From: an uncultured Christensenellaceae bacterium
GTDB taxonomy: Bacteria; Bacillota; Clostridia; Christensenellales; UBA3700
NCBI GenBank assembly: GCA_944381365.1
Contig: CALWKW010000002.1
Coordinates: 190,318 to 254,317, forward strand
Direction of reading: 5' to 3'
Length of the DNA: 64,000 nucleotides
A model generated the notes under the pieces. The model had not been told where the DNA came from. It saw nothing but the letters and a program-made list of their open reading frames with translations, and made no database searches. Each line of letters starts with the position of its first letter. Position 1 is the stretch's first letter. This document shows positions 1 to 6,385 of the stretch, in pieces. A program made the translations under genes and the position numbers.

Positions 1-37
1 TTTGAGCAGTTTTTTGTCTGAAAATATCGCTTTTCAT
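1..37 (-). CDS. 5' end of an unidentified gene cut by the window edge
   Basis: On the minus strand an ATG at position 37 is preceded by a purine-rich GAGAGAGA stretch that can serve as a ribosome binding site, and 12 codons (MKSDIFRQKTAQ) stay open to the left edge. The upstream 150 bp are AT-rich and could hold its promoter. Twelve residues are too few to name the protein. The IFR(Q/K)K opening is weakly reminiscent of membrane-fusion (HlyD-like) adaptor proteins, which is only an impression. It could also be a chance opening. Confidence 0.4.
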   Translation of the reverse strand, partial: MKSDIFRQKTAQ

Positions 38-168
38 TCTCTCTCTATCATCAAACAGACATGCAAAACTTATATAAAAGATATAAAATAATATTGATAT
101 CGTATTCGATATAATATAATGCTCGATATACTCCTATCTCCATAAAGATAAGAATATATTTATCTTCC

Positions 169-379
169 TTGACAAAATAATTATATCATAATATTGAATT
201 TTATAAAAGGATATACTTTATAAATTAAATAATAAATAAAAAAATTTATTTTAGCCGATACAAATCGCTTTATAAGGTGTAGTATAGTCAGAAAACCTTA
301 AAGAAGTCCCTTCATCTTTTTTAAGGCAAAGATCCGATACCCCCGTGGAAAAGGATATGCTTTCGGACATATCCTTTTC
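169..379 (+). ncRNA. possible non-coding RNA region with promoter-like start and hairpin end
   Basis: This gene-free stretch holds a TTGACA at 169-174 followed, 17 bp on, by a weak -10 (TATTGA, 192-197). Downstream are an imperfect 11-bp stem (CCTTAAAGAAG near 296, closing near 325) and a perfect 11-bp hairpin, AAAAGGATATG at 349-359 with CATATCCTTTT at 369-379. The motif AAAAGGATAT also occurs at about 205-214, so the 5' end could compete for the 3' half of the final hairpin. No reading frame explains it. I do not recognise a known riboswitch, 6S, SRP or tmRNA. The evidence is structural only. Confidence 0.3.
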
Positions 380-530
380 TATATGAATATATATTGATAT
401 TTTTTATTTTGTAATTTTCTTAAAAGGGTATTACAGCTCTTATTCATTATAGAAAGAATGTTTTTCTTTGCATAATTATTATCGCTATAATATATTATAA
501 TTTATATATAAAATATTTTATCAATAGTAA

Positions 531-565
531 TATATACAATTTACCTAAGGCTTAAATTGTATATA
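531..565 (+). repeat. dispersed palindrome, copy 1 of 6
   Basis: Perfect inverted repeat: arm TATATACAATTTA (531-543), 9-nt centre CCTAAGGCT (544-552), matching arm 553-565. Five more copies lie at 5698, 18210, 30059, 37563 and 53472. Here the centre reads CCTAAGGCT on the plus strand. It is followed by 35 bp ending in alternating GC-rich sequence (CGTGCATGCGTATATACGC, 582-600) and then a hairpin at 601-631. Confidence 0.85.
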
Positions 566-600
566 TTAGACTCTCTTCGTGCGTGCATGCGTATATACGC

Positions 601-631
601 AAAAGACGACTCATTTTACGAGTCGTCTTTT
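601..631. terminator. bidirectional hairpin terminator
   Basis: Perfect 12-bp stem AAAAGACGACTC (601-612) with GAGTCGTCTTTT (620-631) and a 7-nt loop. The stem begins in A's and ends in T's, so it can work on either strand. On the minus strand it would end the DUF1858 transcript; on the plus strand it would end anything coming from the left edge. Confidence 0.75.
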
Positions 632-652
632 AATTTTAATAAAACTTTTAAG

Positions 653-778
653 CCCTTGGAGATTAGTGCAGAGTTGCGATTTTGAAGAGAGTTCGCGAAC
701 GGAGCGTACTTTCCGTACGTGACTGAGCACAACTGCTCGCACTAAATTGCAAATATGTGCTGATATACAAGGGCACCA
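653..778. repeat. foldback element, copy A (~125 bp)
   Basis: Long imperfect hairpin. Successive paired blocks are CCCTTG (653-658) with CAAGGG (768-773), ATTAGTGCA (662-670) with TGTGCTGAT (756-764), and TTGCGATTT (674-682) with AAATTGCAA (744-752), separated by two identical GAG/ATA internal loops. Inside are a GTTCGCGAAC palindrome and a small stem-loop at 705-718. A diverged copy lies at 5857-5982: both share the order GGTGC, CTTGTATA, AGTCAC on the minus strand, and a 23-bp core (702-724 here) with 18 identities. It sits just past the 3' end of the DUF1858 gene. I do not recognise the family. Confidence 0.65.
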
Positions 779-781
779 TTA

Positions 782-988
782 TTATTCTTCTCCAGCCACT
801 TCGTTGAGTTTTTTTACAAGCTCATCTACATCAACGCCGTGCACCATAGCTGCCTCTTCGATTGTTTCGCCTCTTGCCATTGCACAACCAAAACAGTGCA
901 TTCCTATGCTGAGCAAAGTTTCTGCGATAGCTTCTGCATTCTTATGCTGAAGTGCTTCTGCGATAAGCATGTCTTTTGTTATTGCCAT
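782..988 (-). CDS. DUF1858 (ScdA N-terminal-like) redox-disulfide protein
   Basis: A 68-residue protein made of a single DUF1858 domain, the short helical domain found alone in anaerobes or at the N-terminus of ScdA/RIC proteins and near hybrid cluster proteins. The signature is GMHCFGCAMARGET, with a CxxC pair near residues 33-36, followed by the EEAAxxHGVD motif. The CxxC suggests thiol redox chemistry or metal binding; the substrate is unknown. GGAGG lies 12 nt before the ATG. It is 66 bp downstream of the YdjG-like gene on the same strand and may share its transcript, although a TATAAT-like box also lies close upstream. Confidence 0.85.
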   Translation of the reverse strand: MAITKDMLIAEALQHKNAEAIAETLLSIGMHCFGCAMARGETIEEAAMVHGVDVDELVKKLNEVAGEE

Positions 989-1053
989 ATTATATGCCTC
1001 CTATAATCTTTTCGTATGTATTATAAACCATTATTGACATTTTGGCTATTATT

Positions 1054-2187
1054 TTACATAAAATATTTGATATAAATCCACACTGCCAAAGCCACAACCG
1101 CTCCAACCGCCAATACAATCGCCGATATCTTGAAAGGCGACTTGGGATATTTTCCTATAATCTTGCCCGTGCGTCCGTTGGCTATACAGCCGTATGTCTT
1201 TTTTTGGTACTTATAGCTGAATACCCATATCGGCACCAAAATGTATTTGTAGGTAATGTCATTGTATGAATTGTTCATATTGACATAATCCACTACATCC
1301 GCATTGTATCTGGATATTATCATCTGCTTGATGACTGAGTCCATTATGACTACTGCATCGGAAAAACTCTCATCCAAGCTCCTGTCATATCTTTCTGCCG
1401 AATATCCGCTTATGAATTGATTGTGATAACTCGATGCATTGTCTGTATCGAATCCGCCAAGCTTGCTCAAAGTTTTTTGGTCTATGCTCTTGCTGGCTTC
1501 TACCTGAACATCATTGAAAAAATTGGATATTACACCGCTGTCGAGATACCAACGGGTACGAGTCTCCGTGCGTCTGTTTTTTCCCGTGCCTACCGTGACG
1601 GTATAATGCTTGCCGTATCTTATGGTATAAGTGCCGTTGCACATACTGTCAAAAGTAAATACAGGTATATAAACTCCCTGACTAGGCTGTTTGCTAGCTT
1701 CCTTTTTAAGCTTGAAGGGTGCAAGATGTTTGCCTTTGAGCCATTTTTTATAATATACATGCACATCTTCTTTGCTTATTCTGAACGGAAGAATGCCGTT
1801 TGGCTGAAGTCCGGGGATTTCATCAAGCTCGACTATATTCGATGCCCCGCAAAAAGGACATTTTGCCGCTGTCTCGTATTGAGAAAGCATTGTTACCGCC
1901 CCGCATGAACGGCATCTTATGCTTTTTACTCCCTGCCAAGCTATAAACTGATTTTCTACATTCTGATGATACGGCAGCTCTTTTGCATCTTCCACAGCTT
2001 GAAGTTCGACAAGAGTGTCGCAATATTCACACTTGAGTTTATTGCTTTTGGGATCATAAGACAAAAAGTTTCCGCAGTTAGGACATTTGTATATTTTGCT
2101 TTCGAGAATTTCCTCTTGTTTTTCTTGCTGAGCTTCTTGTACTTTGTTTTCGCTATCAATAATGTTCGGATTGTTCTGATTTTCCAT
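1054..2187 (-). CDS. YdjG-like zinc-ribbon membrane protein
   Basis: A 377-residue protein. After a charged, Q/E-rich N-terminus there are two zinc ribbons, CPNCGNFLSYDP...CEYC (about residues 35-58) and CRSCGAVTML...CPFC (about 90-115). A soluble middle part follows, and a single membrane helix at the very C-terminus (AIVLAVGAVVALAVWIYI). Such proteins are often labelled TFIIB-type zinc ribbon or helicase-like, but no helicase motifs are visible. It ends the pair with the SPFH protein 14 bp upstream, matching the B. subtilis ydjG/ydjI arrangement, where the products help place the membrane-stress protein PspA. Role here is inferred from that synteny. Confidence 0.75.
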   Translation of the reverse strand: MENQNNPNIIDSENKVQEAQQEKQEEILESKIYKCPNCGNFLSYDPKSNKLKCEYCDTLVELQAVEDAKELPYHQNVENQFIAWQGVKSIRCRSCGAVTMLSQYETAAKCPFCGASNIVELDEIPGLQPNGILPFRISKEDVHVYYKKWLKGKHLAPFKLKKEASKQPSQGVYIPVFTFDSMCNGTYTIRYGKHYTVTVGTGKNRRTETRTRWYLDSGVISNFFNDVQVEASKSIDQKTLSKLGGFDTDNASSYHNQFISGYSAERYDRSLDESFSDAVVIMDSVIKQMIISRYNADVVDYVNMNNSYNDITYKYILVPIWVFSYKYQKKTYGCIANGRTGKIIGKYPKSPFKISAIVLAVGAVVALAVWIYIKYFM

Positions 2188-2201
2188 TTTATCCTCGCTG
2201 A

Positions 2202-3341
2202 TTATTGTTTAGCTCCGCATTCAGGACAGAACTTCTGATTGGATTTGAGTTTTGCTCCGCATTCTTTACATACTCTTTCGTTCAAATTCGCACCGCACTC
2301 GGGACAGAATTTGACTTTTGTTCCTATCTCCGCTCCGCAGGAAGGACAAACCTTCTTGGGAGGCTTCATTGTCTGACCGCATTCAGGACAGAACTTCGCC
2401 TTCTTGCCTACACTTGCTCCGCAGTTGGGACATGTAAGTTTTTCTTCCGGCTCTTTTACAGCAGTAGGATTGCTCACTGTCGCCATATTGTCGGCAAATA
2501 CCTTTCCAAATCCGAGACCGGCTCCAAGACCGATACCCATACCGCTTACTCCGTTGGGATTCTTTGCGGCGTCTCTCATAGCCTCGAGAGTCTCCATCTG
2601 AGCATGCTGCTGCATTACTCCGCTCATCACGCCGACATTCGTACGCTTGTCGAGCATCTTCTCCACTTCTTCGGGCAAAGAGAGATTTTCGATATACAAA
2701 GACTTTATCTCTATACCTATCTTTTCAAATTCCTCTGCCATCTTTTGCTTTGCCATTTCAGCAAGCTCGTCATAGCTTGCCGCAAGGTCAAGAGCGGGAA
2801 TTTTTGATTCTGCTATTACATTGGACAAAGTAGATGTGATTATCTTTTTGAAATAATCGTCTACATTCTTAACCGTATAGTTGTTCATCGAGCCGATAAG
2901 TTCTCTCAATGCGTTTGTAGGCGTGCCTACCGAGAAAGAGTAAACGCCAAAGCCTCTTACTCTCACCATGCCGAAATCCTTATCTCTCATCATGATAGGG
3001 TTGGCAGTACCCCACTTCATATTCGTAAACTGCTTTGTCGATACGAAATATACATCTCCCGTATAAGGGCTTTCCCAAAGATATTTCCAATTATACAACT
3101 GCGTCAACAAAGGCAGGTTTTTTATATCATCGAGTTTATATGTACCGGGACCGAACACATCGGCAAGCTTACCTTCTTGTATAAACATCGCCTTTTGTCC
3201 TTCTCTTACTACGAGAACGGACTTTTTCATAATCTCCTCTTTTTTCTCGAGAGGATATTTATAAATTATGTCGTTTTCGTTGTCGCTTTCCCATTGAATT
3301 ACTTTTCTGAATTGTTTTTTCAAAAAACTTCCGAATCCCAT
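2202..3341 (-). CDS. YdjI-like SPFH-domain protein with three C-terminal zinc ribbons
   Basis: A 379-residue protein starting MGFGSFLKKQF. An SPFH/band-7-like domain (about 30-230) is followed by a glycine- and methionine-rich linker and three consecutive zinc ribbons, each CPxCGA...FCPECG-like (about 303-322, 331-350, 358-377). This is the 'virion core protein'/YdjI architecture, thought to form membrane-associated scaffolds. AAGGAG lies close before the ATG. It is the first gene of a unit with the YdjG-like protein. No PspA homologue is visible nearby. Family assignment is confident; cellular role is inferred. Confidence 0.8.
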   Translation of the reverse strand: MGFGSFLKKQFRKVIQWESDNENDIIYKYPLEKKEEIMKKSVLVVREGQKAMFIQEGKLADVFGPGTYKLDDIKNLPLLTQLYNWKYLWESPYTGDVYFVSTKQFTNMKWGTANPIMMRDKDFGMVRVRGFGVYSFSVGTPTNALRELIGSMNNYTVKNVDDYFKKIITSTLSNVIAESKIPALDLAASYDELAEMAKQKMAEEFEKIGIEIKSLYIENLSLPEEVEKMLDKRTNVGVMSGVMQQHAQMETLEAMRDAAKNPNGVSGMGIGLGAGLGFGKVFADNMATVSNPTAVKEPEEKLTCPNCGASVGKKAKFCPECGQTMKPPKKVCPSCGAEIGTKVKFCPECGANLNERVCKECGAKLKSNQKFCPECGAKQ

Positions 3342-3541
3342 AATTGTATCTCCTTTTTTTTGTCAATTGACATTCTATATATATTTTAATATGTATTGTA
3401 TTATTATGTCAAGATGTAATTTTTAAAGCTTATGACAAATTTACGATAAATATATATCAAAATCTTGTTTTTATCTTGCCGTTGTTGTGACAGCTTTCGA
3501 CAAAATTGAATATAAATTATTTTTACGGCATATTATTTGGT

Positions 3542-4984
3542 ATGACAAAAAATATTTCTGATTTCATCAAAAAACTATGTTGTTTTGTATGCACTCTTTT
3601 GTGTATATTTTGCATAATACCCTTTGCAGCCTGCGAAAAGGATATTAAAGAGCCCGATACTACATATTCGATATGGCTTGACATAAGAGAAGACAAAATA
3701 TATTGCACGCAAAGTGTATCTTTTGTCAATAAAAGCGAATATATCCTCGACAATCTTGTGTTTAATGTCTATGCAAATGCCTACGATTCGTCAAAGCCTT
3801 TGCCATGCACTTCTCAAGAAGAGCAAGACGCATATCCAAACGGAGTCAGCTTTGGCAAATTCGAGCTTGACAATGTCTATGGCGACTTCAAAAGCTATAA
3901 TTTTGACAGCGACAAAAATCTCATCACAATAATGCTCGATAAAGATTTATTGCCAAACCAAAGCACAAAAATAGAATTTGTCTATACTCTTGTGCCGCCA
4001 AACACGAATTTGAGATACGGCTACAACGATATCTGCCTATCTCTCACAGGTTTTTATCCTCAACTTTGTGCACTCGTGGACGGCGAATGGTTTTCAAGAG
4101 AATTTTCTCCGATAGGAGATCCCTATTTCAGCGATACTGCCGATTATGAGGTATGCTTCAATCTTCCTGACGAATGTCAATATGTTTGCAGCGGATTGTC
4201 AGATACAGAGGAAAAACAAGGAGAGACTTTTGTCTATACCAAAGCAAGCGATATAAGGGATTTTGCAATCATCATATCGCCCGTCCTCGACAAAACAATG
4301 ACGATACACAACGGCGTGGAGATAAGCTATTTGGGAAAATCTTCTGAAGTCGTAGAATACGCAAAAAAAGCCTTGGACACTTACAGCGAGATTTTCGGAG
4401 AATATGCGTACGATTCTTTGGCTCTTGCAAACATACCCTTTTTGGCGGGAGGTATGGAGTACGGAGCTTTGTGCGTGCTCAATGACCAGCTTACGGGCAT
4501 AGACACAGAAAGCGTGACAGCTCACGAGGTAGCACACGAGTGGTGGTACTCCGCCTTGGGAAGCAACAATCTTATAGACGCTTGGCAGGACGAAGGACTT
4601 GCCGAGTATTCGACATATCTTTATTTTGAAAAAAACGGCAGAAAGGATGTCGCAGATTTACTTCTAAATGACGCTTATGTGCAATACGGAAACTTTAAAG
4701 AACTCGGCATAAAAGTAGGCGAACCCGTGACAGGTATGCTGGCAGGCGAACTTAATTCTTTTGCAAGCAATTATCACTATACAAATCTTACCTACAACAA
4801 AGCATTCATATTGTGGGACTACGCATCGAACTGTATGGGAAAAGATAATCTTCTGAAAGCACTGAGATATTATTATTTGTCAAACAAGTTTGCTATCGCA
4901 ACGCCCGATGATTTGTATAATGCTCTGGACAATACAAAAGCGGGAACAAGCTCGATTCTCAAAAGCTGGATAAATAATTGTTGA
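3542..4984 (+). CDS. M1-family (gluzincin) metallopeptidase lipoprotein
   Basis: A 480-residue putative secreted lipoprotein. The N-terminus has a positive start, a long hydrophobic stretch and a lipobox (IPFAAC), so it is probably anchored to the outer face of the membrane. The zinc site is HEVAHEWW (about residue 328) with the downstream DEGLAEY glutamate, and the exopeptidase-type GGMEYG motif precedes it, as in aminopeptidase N relatives. It lacks the long C-terminal helical domain of full-length PepN. An in-frame TTG lies 36 bp upstream at 3506; the ATG at 3542 is preferred because it gives a standard signal peptide. It is a lone plus-strand gene divergent from the YdjI-like unit. Confidence 0.85.
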   Translation: MTKNISDFIKKLCCFVCTLLCIFCIIPFAACEKDIKEPDTTYSIWLDIREDKIYCTQSVSFVNKSEYILDNLVFNVYANAYDSSKPLPCTSQEEQDAYPNGVSFGKFELDNVYGDFKSYNFDSDKNLITIMLDKDLLPNQSTKIEFVYTLVPPNTNLRYGYNDICLSLTGFYPQLCALVDGEWFSREFSPIGDPYFSDTADYEVCFNLPDECQYVCSGLSDTEEKQGETFVYTKASDIRDFAIIISPVLDKTMTIHNGVEISYLGKSSEVVEYAKKALDTYSEIFGEYAYDSLALANIPFLAGGMEYGALCVLNDQLTGIDTESVTAHEVAHEWWYSALGSNNLIDAWQDEGLAEYSTYLYFEKNGRKDVADLLLNDAYVQYGNFKELGIKVGEPVTGMLAGELNSFASNYHYTNLTYNKAFILWDYASNCMGKDNLLKALRYYYLSNKFAIATPDDLYNALDNTKAGTSSILKSWINNC

Positions 4985-5021
4985 GATAAATCGTCAAGGC
5001 AAAATATTCCATAATAAAAAT

Positions 5022-5051
5022 GTATAAAACTTTATATCATTTTCCATAATA
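5022..5051 (+). promoter_or_regulatory. sigma-G-type promoter of the N/Q-rich peptide gene
   Basis: GTATA at 5022-5026, an 18-bp spacer, then CATAATA at 5045-5051. This matches the B. subtilis forespore sigma-G pattern (GHATR, 17-18 bp, CATWHTA). A second TTCCATAATAAAA block occurs 35 bp upstream at 5007 but lacks a suitable -35. The match is to a short consensus, so expression in the forespore is inferred. Confidence 0.55.
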
Positions 5052-5090
5052 AAAGTGTAGTCTTAAAGACTAACAAAACAGGAGGATAAT

Positions 5091-5204
5091 ATGAAGAATT
5101 ATCAATCACAACAACAGAATCAATCAAACAATCAGAAGAACAAGACCAATAGCAACGGTCAATCTCAACCCAGCAACTGCCAAAACTGCGGCAAGAACAA
5201 CTAA
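5091..5204 (+). CDS. N/Q-rich 37-residue small protein, probably spore-associated
   Basis: The ATG at 5091 follows a strong AGGAGG (5080-5085) and opens a 37-codon frame ending at 5204. The product is almost wholly Q, N, S and K, with one CQNCGKNN at the C-terminus. The composition resembles gamma-type small acid-soluble spore proteins and other tiny forespore proteins of Firmicutes, but there is no repeated motif that would prove the family. The gene has its own sigma-G-like promoter and a strong terminator (5228-5257), so it is a single-gene unit. The CxxC could bind metal or form a disulfide. Function is unknown. Confidence 0.7.
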   Translation: MKNYQSQQQNQSNNQKNKTNSNGQSQPSNCQNCGKNN

Positions 5205-5227
5205 TTGTAAGGTTGAACAACACAAAT

Positions 5228-5257
5228 AAAAAGGCGGGGAGCGATTCCCCGTCTTTT
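5228..5257 (+). terminator. Rho-independent terminator of the N/Q-rich peptide gene
   Basis: GC-rich stem GGCGGGGA with TCCCCGTC around GCGAT, flanked by A's before and a TTTTT run after, 24 bp downstream of the stop codon. Confidence 0.85.
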
Positions 5258-5374
5258 TAAAGTTATGGATAGGTCGTCATTTAGACCTTGTAATGGCTTT
5301 TGTCATCAATAATTCTATAAGAAGATTTCTTCTTTGTCAAGCTTTTTCAAGAATTTTTCTTCTATACTTGAACT

Positions 5375-5572
5375 ATGAATATAGGCGAAACGATAAAAGA
5401 ATTAAGAATAGAGAGAAATCTATCACAACAAAAACTTGCATCGGCTATCGGCGTAAGTCAAAAAGCCATAGACTATTGGGAGCGAGGCGTCAACGAACCT
5501 AAGGCTAGTTATGTAGCTCTTCTTGCCGACTTTTTCAATGTCAGCTGCGATTATTTGCTGGGAAGAGAATAA
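5375..5572 (+). CDS. small XRE-family helix-turn-helix regulator
   Basis: A 65-residue protein consisting of one Cro/CI-type HTH domain: IKELRIERNLSQQKLASAIG and VSQKAIDYWERG give the two DNA-reading helices, and the C-terminus ends SCDYLLGRE, the usual end of this domain. No sensor or oligomerisation domain follows, so it is a stand-alone DNA-binding module. Target and signal are unknown. It is flanked by terminators on both sides and is not linked to a toxin gene, which argues against an antitoxin role. The start was chosen as the first ATG of the conserved domain; an overlapping longer frame is out of register. Confidence 0.85.
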   Translation: MNIGETIKELRIERNLSQQKLASAIGVSQKAIDYWERGVNEPKASYVALLADFFNVSCDYLLGRE

Positions 5573-5605
5573 AATCGCAATCATATCTTTAATATTTGAA
5601 ATTAT

Positions 5606-5630
5606 GCGGTCTTAATAGACCGCTTTTTTT
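5606..5630 (+). terminator. terminator of the XRE regulator gene
   Basis: Perfect 7-bp stem GCGGTCT (5606-5612) and AGACCGC (5617-5623), TAAT loop, then seven T's. It lies 33 bp after the stop codon. Confidence 0.85.
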
Positions 5631-5697
5631 ATTACCAAATCTACTAAAAAGGGTTATCTCAACGCATGTGCAGGCGTGCGTGCGTATTGTTTACTTT

Positions 5698-5736
5698 AAT
5701 TTATACAATTTAAGTCTTGGGTAAATTGTATAAATT
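5698..5736 (+). repeat. dispersed palindrome, copy 2 of 6
   Basis: Perfect 15-nt arms (AATTTATACAATTTA at 5698-5712 and its complement at 5722-5736) around a variant centre AGTCTTGGG. Alternating GC-rich sequence (GGCGTGCGTGCGTA, 5673-5686) lies just to the left, on the same side as the hairpin at 5606-5623. Confidence 0.85.
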
Positions 5737-5856
5737 ATTTATTATATATTATATAAGCAAATTATATAGGCTGTAATATTGGCATTGGATAGGGGGCGAT
5801 TTTGCGAATTTATAACGGCTGCCTTGAATCCATAACTATTTATCAACTCGTTGCGA

Positions 5857-5982
5857 CCTTAAAAAGAGTGTTATTTTTGCTTTTTCAAGACATACTGCGA
5901 CAAGAGCATACTTTATGCATGTGACTTAAAAGGAGTGTTGCATATAAAAGCAAAAAAGCACGCCCTTATACAAGTTAGCACC
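5857..5982. repeat. foldback element, copy B (~125 bp)
   Basis: Diverged relative of the element at 653-778. Outer arms GTGTTATTTTTGCTTTT (from 5868) and AAAAGCAAAAAAGCAC (5946-5961) pair with one bulged A. The shared core (5904-5926) matches copy A at 18 of 23 positions; one base pair of the small stem changes G-C to A-T, while another becomes a mismatch. On the minus strand it directly follows the small RNA terminator. The stretch to its left (5737-5856) holds no recognisable gene. Confidence 0.55.
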
Positions 5983-5983
5983 C

Positions 5984-6100
5984 AAAAAGAAAGCCGGCAC
6001 AGCATTTCTGCTGTGCCGACTTCCAATTATATGATAAGGGGGAAAATTATGAGCTATTTATGTCTGTAAACTTATTTACTTGTTCGTAAATCTTATTTAC
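5984..6100 (-). ncRNA. candidate small RNA with C-rich anti-Shine-Dalgarno-like segment
   Basis: A complete RNA gene is visible on the minus strand. A promoter (6107-6135) predicts a start near 6100. The 5' end folds into a nested hairpin: GTAAAT pairs with ATTTAC and TTTAC closes outside it (6064-6100). A single-stranded linker contains TTTTCCCCCTTATC (about 6035-6048). A strong 12-bp terminator hairpin (5993-6020) is followed by TTTCTTTTT. The C-rich linker is complementary to AAGGGGG-type ribosome binding sites, as in trans-acting RNAs such as RsaE/RoxS; that function is inferred. A 19-codon frame overlaps (ATG at 6106), but its start would lie upstream of the predicted RNA start, so a coding role is less likely. 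Confidence 0.6.
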
Positions 6101-6106
6101 AGGCAT

Positions 6107-6135
6107 AATATACCACCCTAAAAAATTTTTGTCAA
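6107..6135 (-). promoter_or_regulatory. strong sigma-A promoter of the candidate small RNA
   Basis: On the minus strand TTGACA (6130-6135), exactly 17 bp, then TATATT (6107-6112). The predicted start falls about 7 nt downstream, near 6100. Confidence 0.75.
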
Positions 6136-6290
6136 CAGTTTTTTCAAAGAATTTTAAAGATTTTACATTATTTTAATAAATTTAGTTTTTTTAGCTCAAT
6201 TTTCTTCTAATTTTTAAGATTTTTTTAATATATCACTATTTTTTGCCTTTTATTTTTAATATTTTGTTTACAAATTTTACTTTTATCATA

Positions 6291-6340
6291 AAAAAGACCG
6301 CCTTTTGGTAAATATATTCTCAAAAGACGGTTGTTTTTTT
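6291..6340 (-). terminator. terminator of the aminotransferase operon
   Basis: On the minus strand ACCGTCTTTTG pairs with CAAAAGGCGGT (11 bp, one G-T wobble; 6297-6307 and 6321-6331), followed by TTTTTT. It lies about 45 bp after the aminotransferase stop. The stretch 6136-6290 to its left is AT-rich with no gene seen. Confidence 0.75.
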
Positions 6341-6385
6341 AATTCAATTTTTACTTTTATGATAAACTAAGAAGTTTTTATTCTG

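Noticed and set aside
5375..5572. XRE regulator as antitoxin or phage repressor
   Set aside because: No toxin, integrase or phage gene adjoins it; terminators isolate it.
6049..6066. Mini-frame MSYLCL on the plus strand after a perfect AAGGGGG ribosome-site-like sequence
   Set aside because: Five to six codons only; the AAGGGGG is explained as the complement of the small RNA's C-rich segment.
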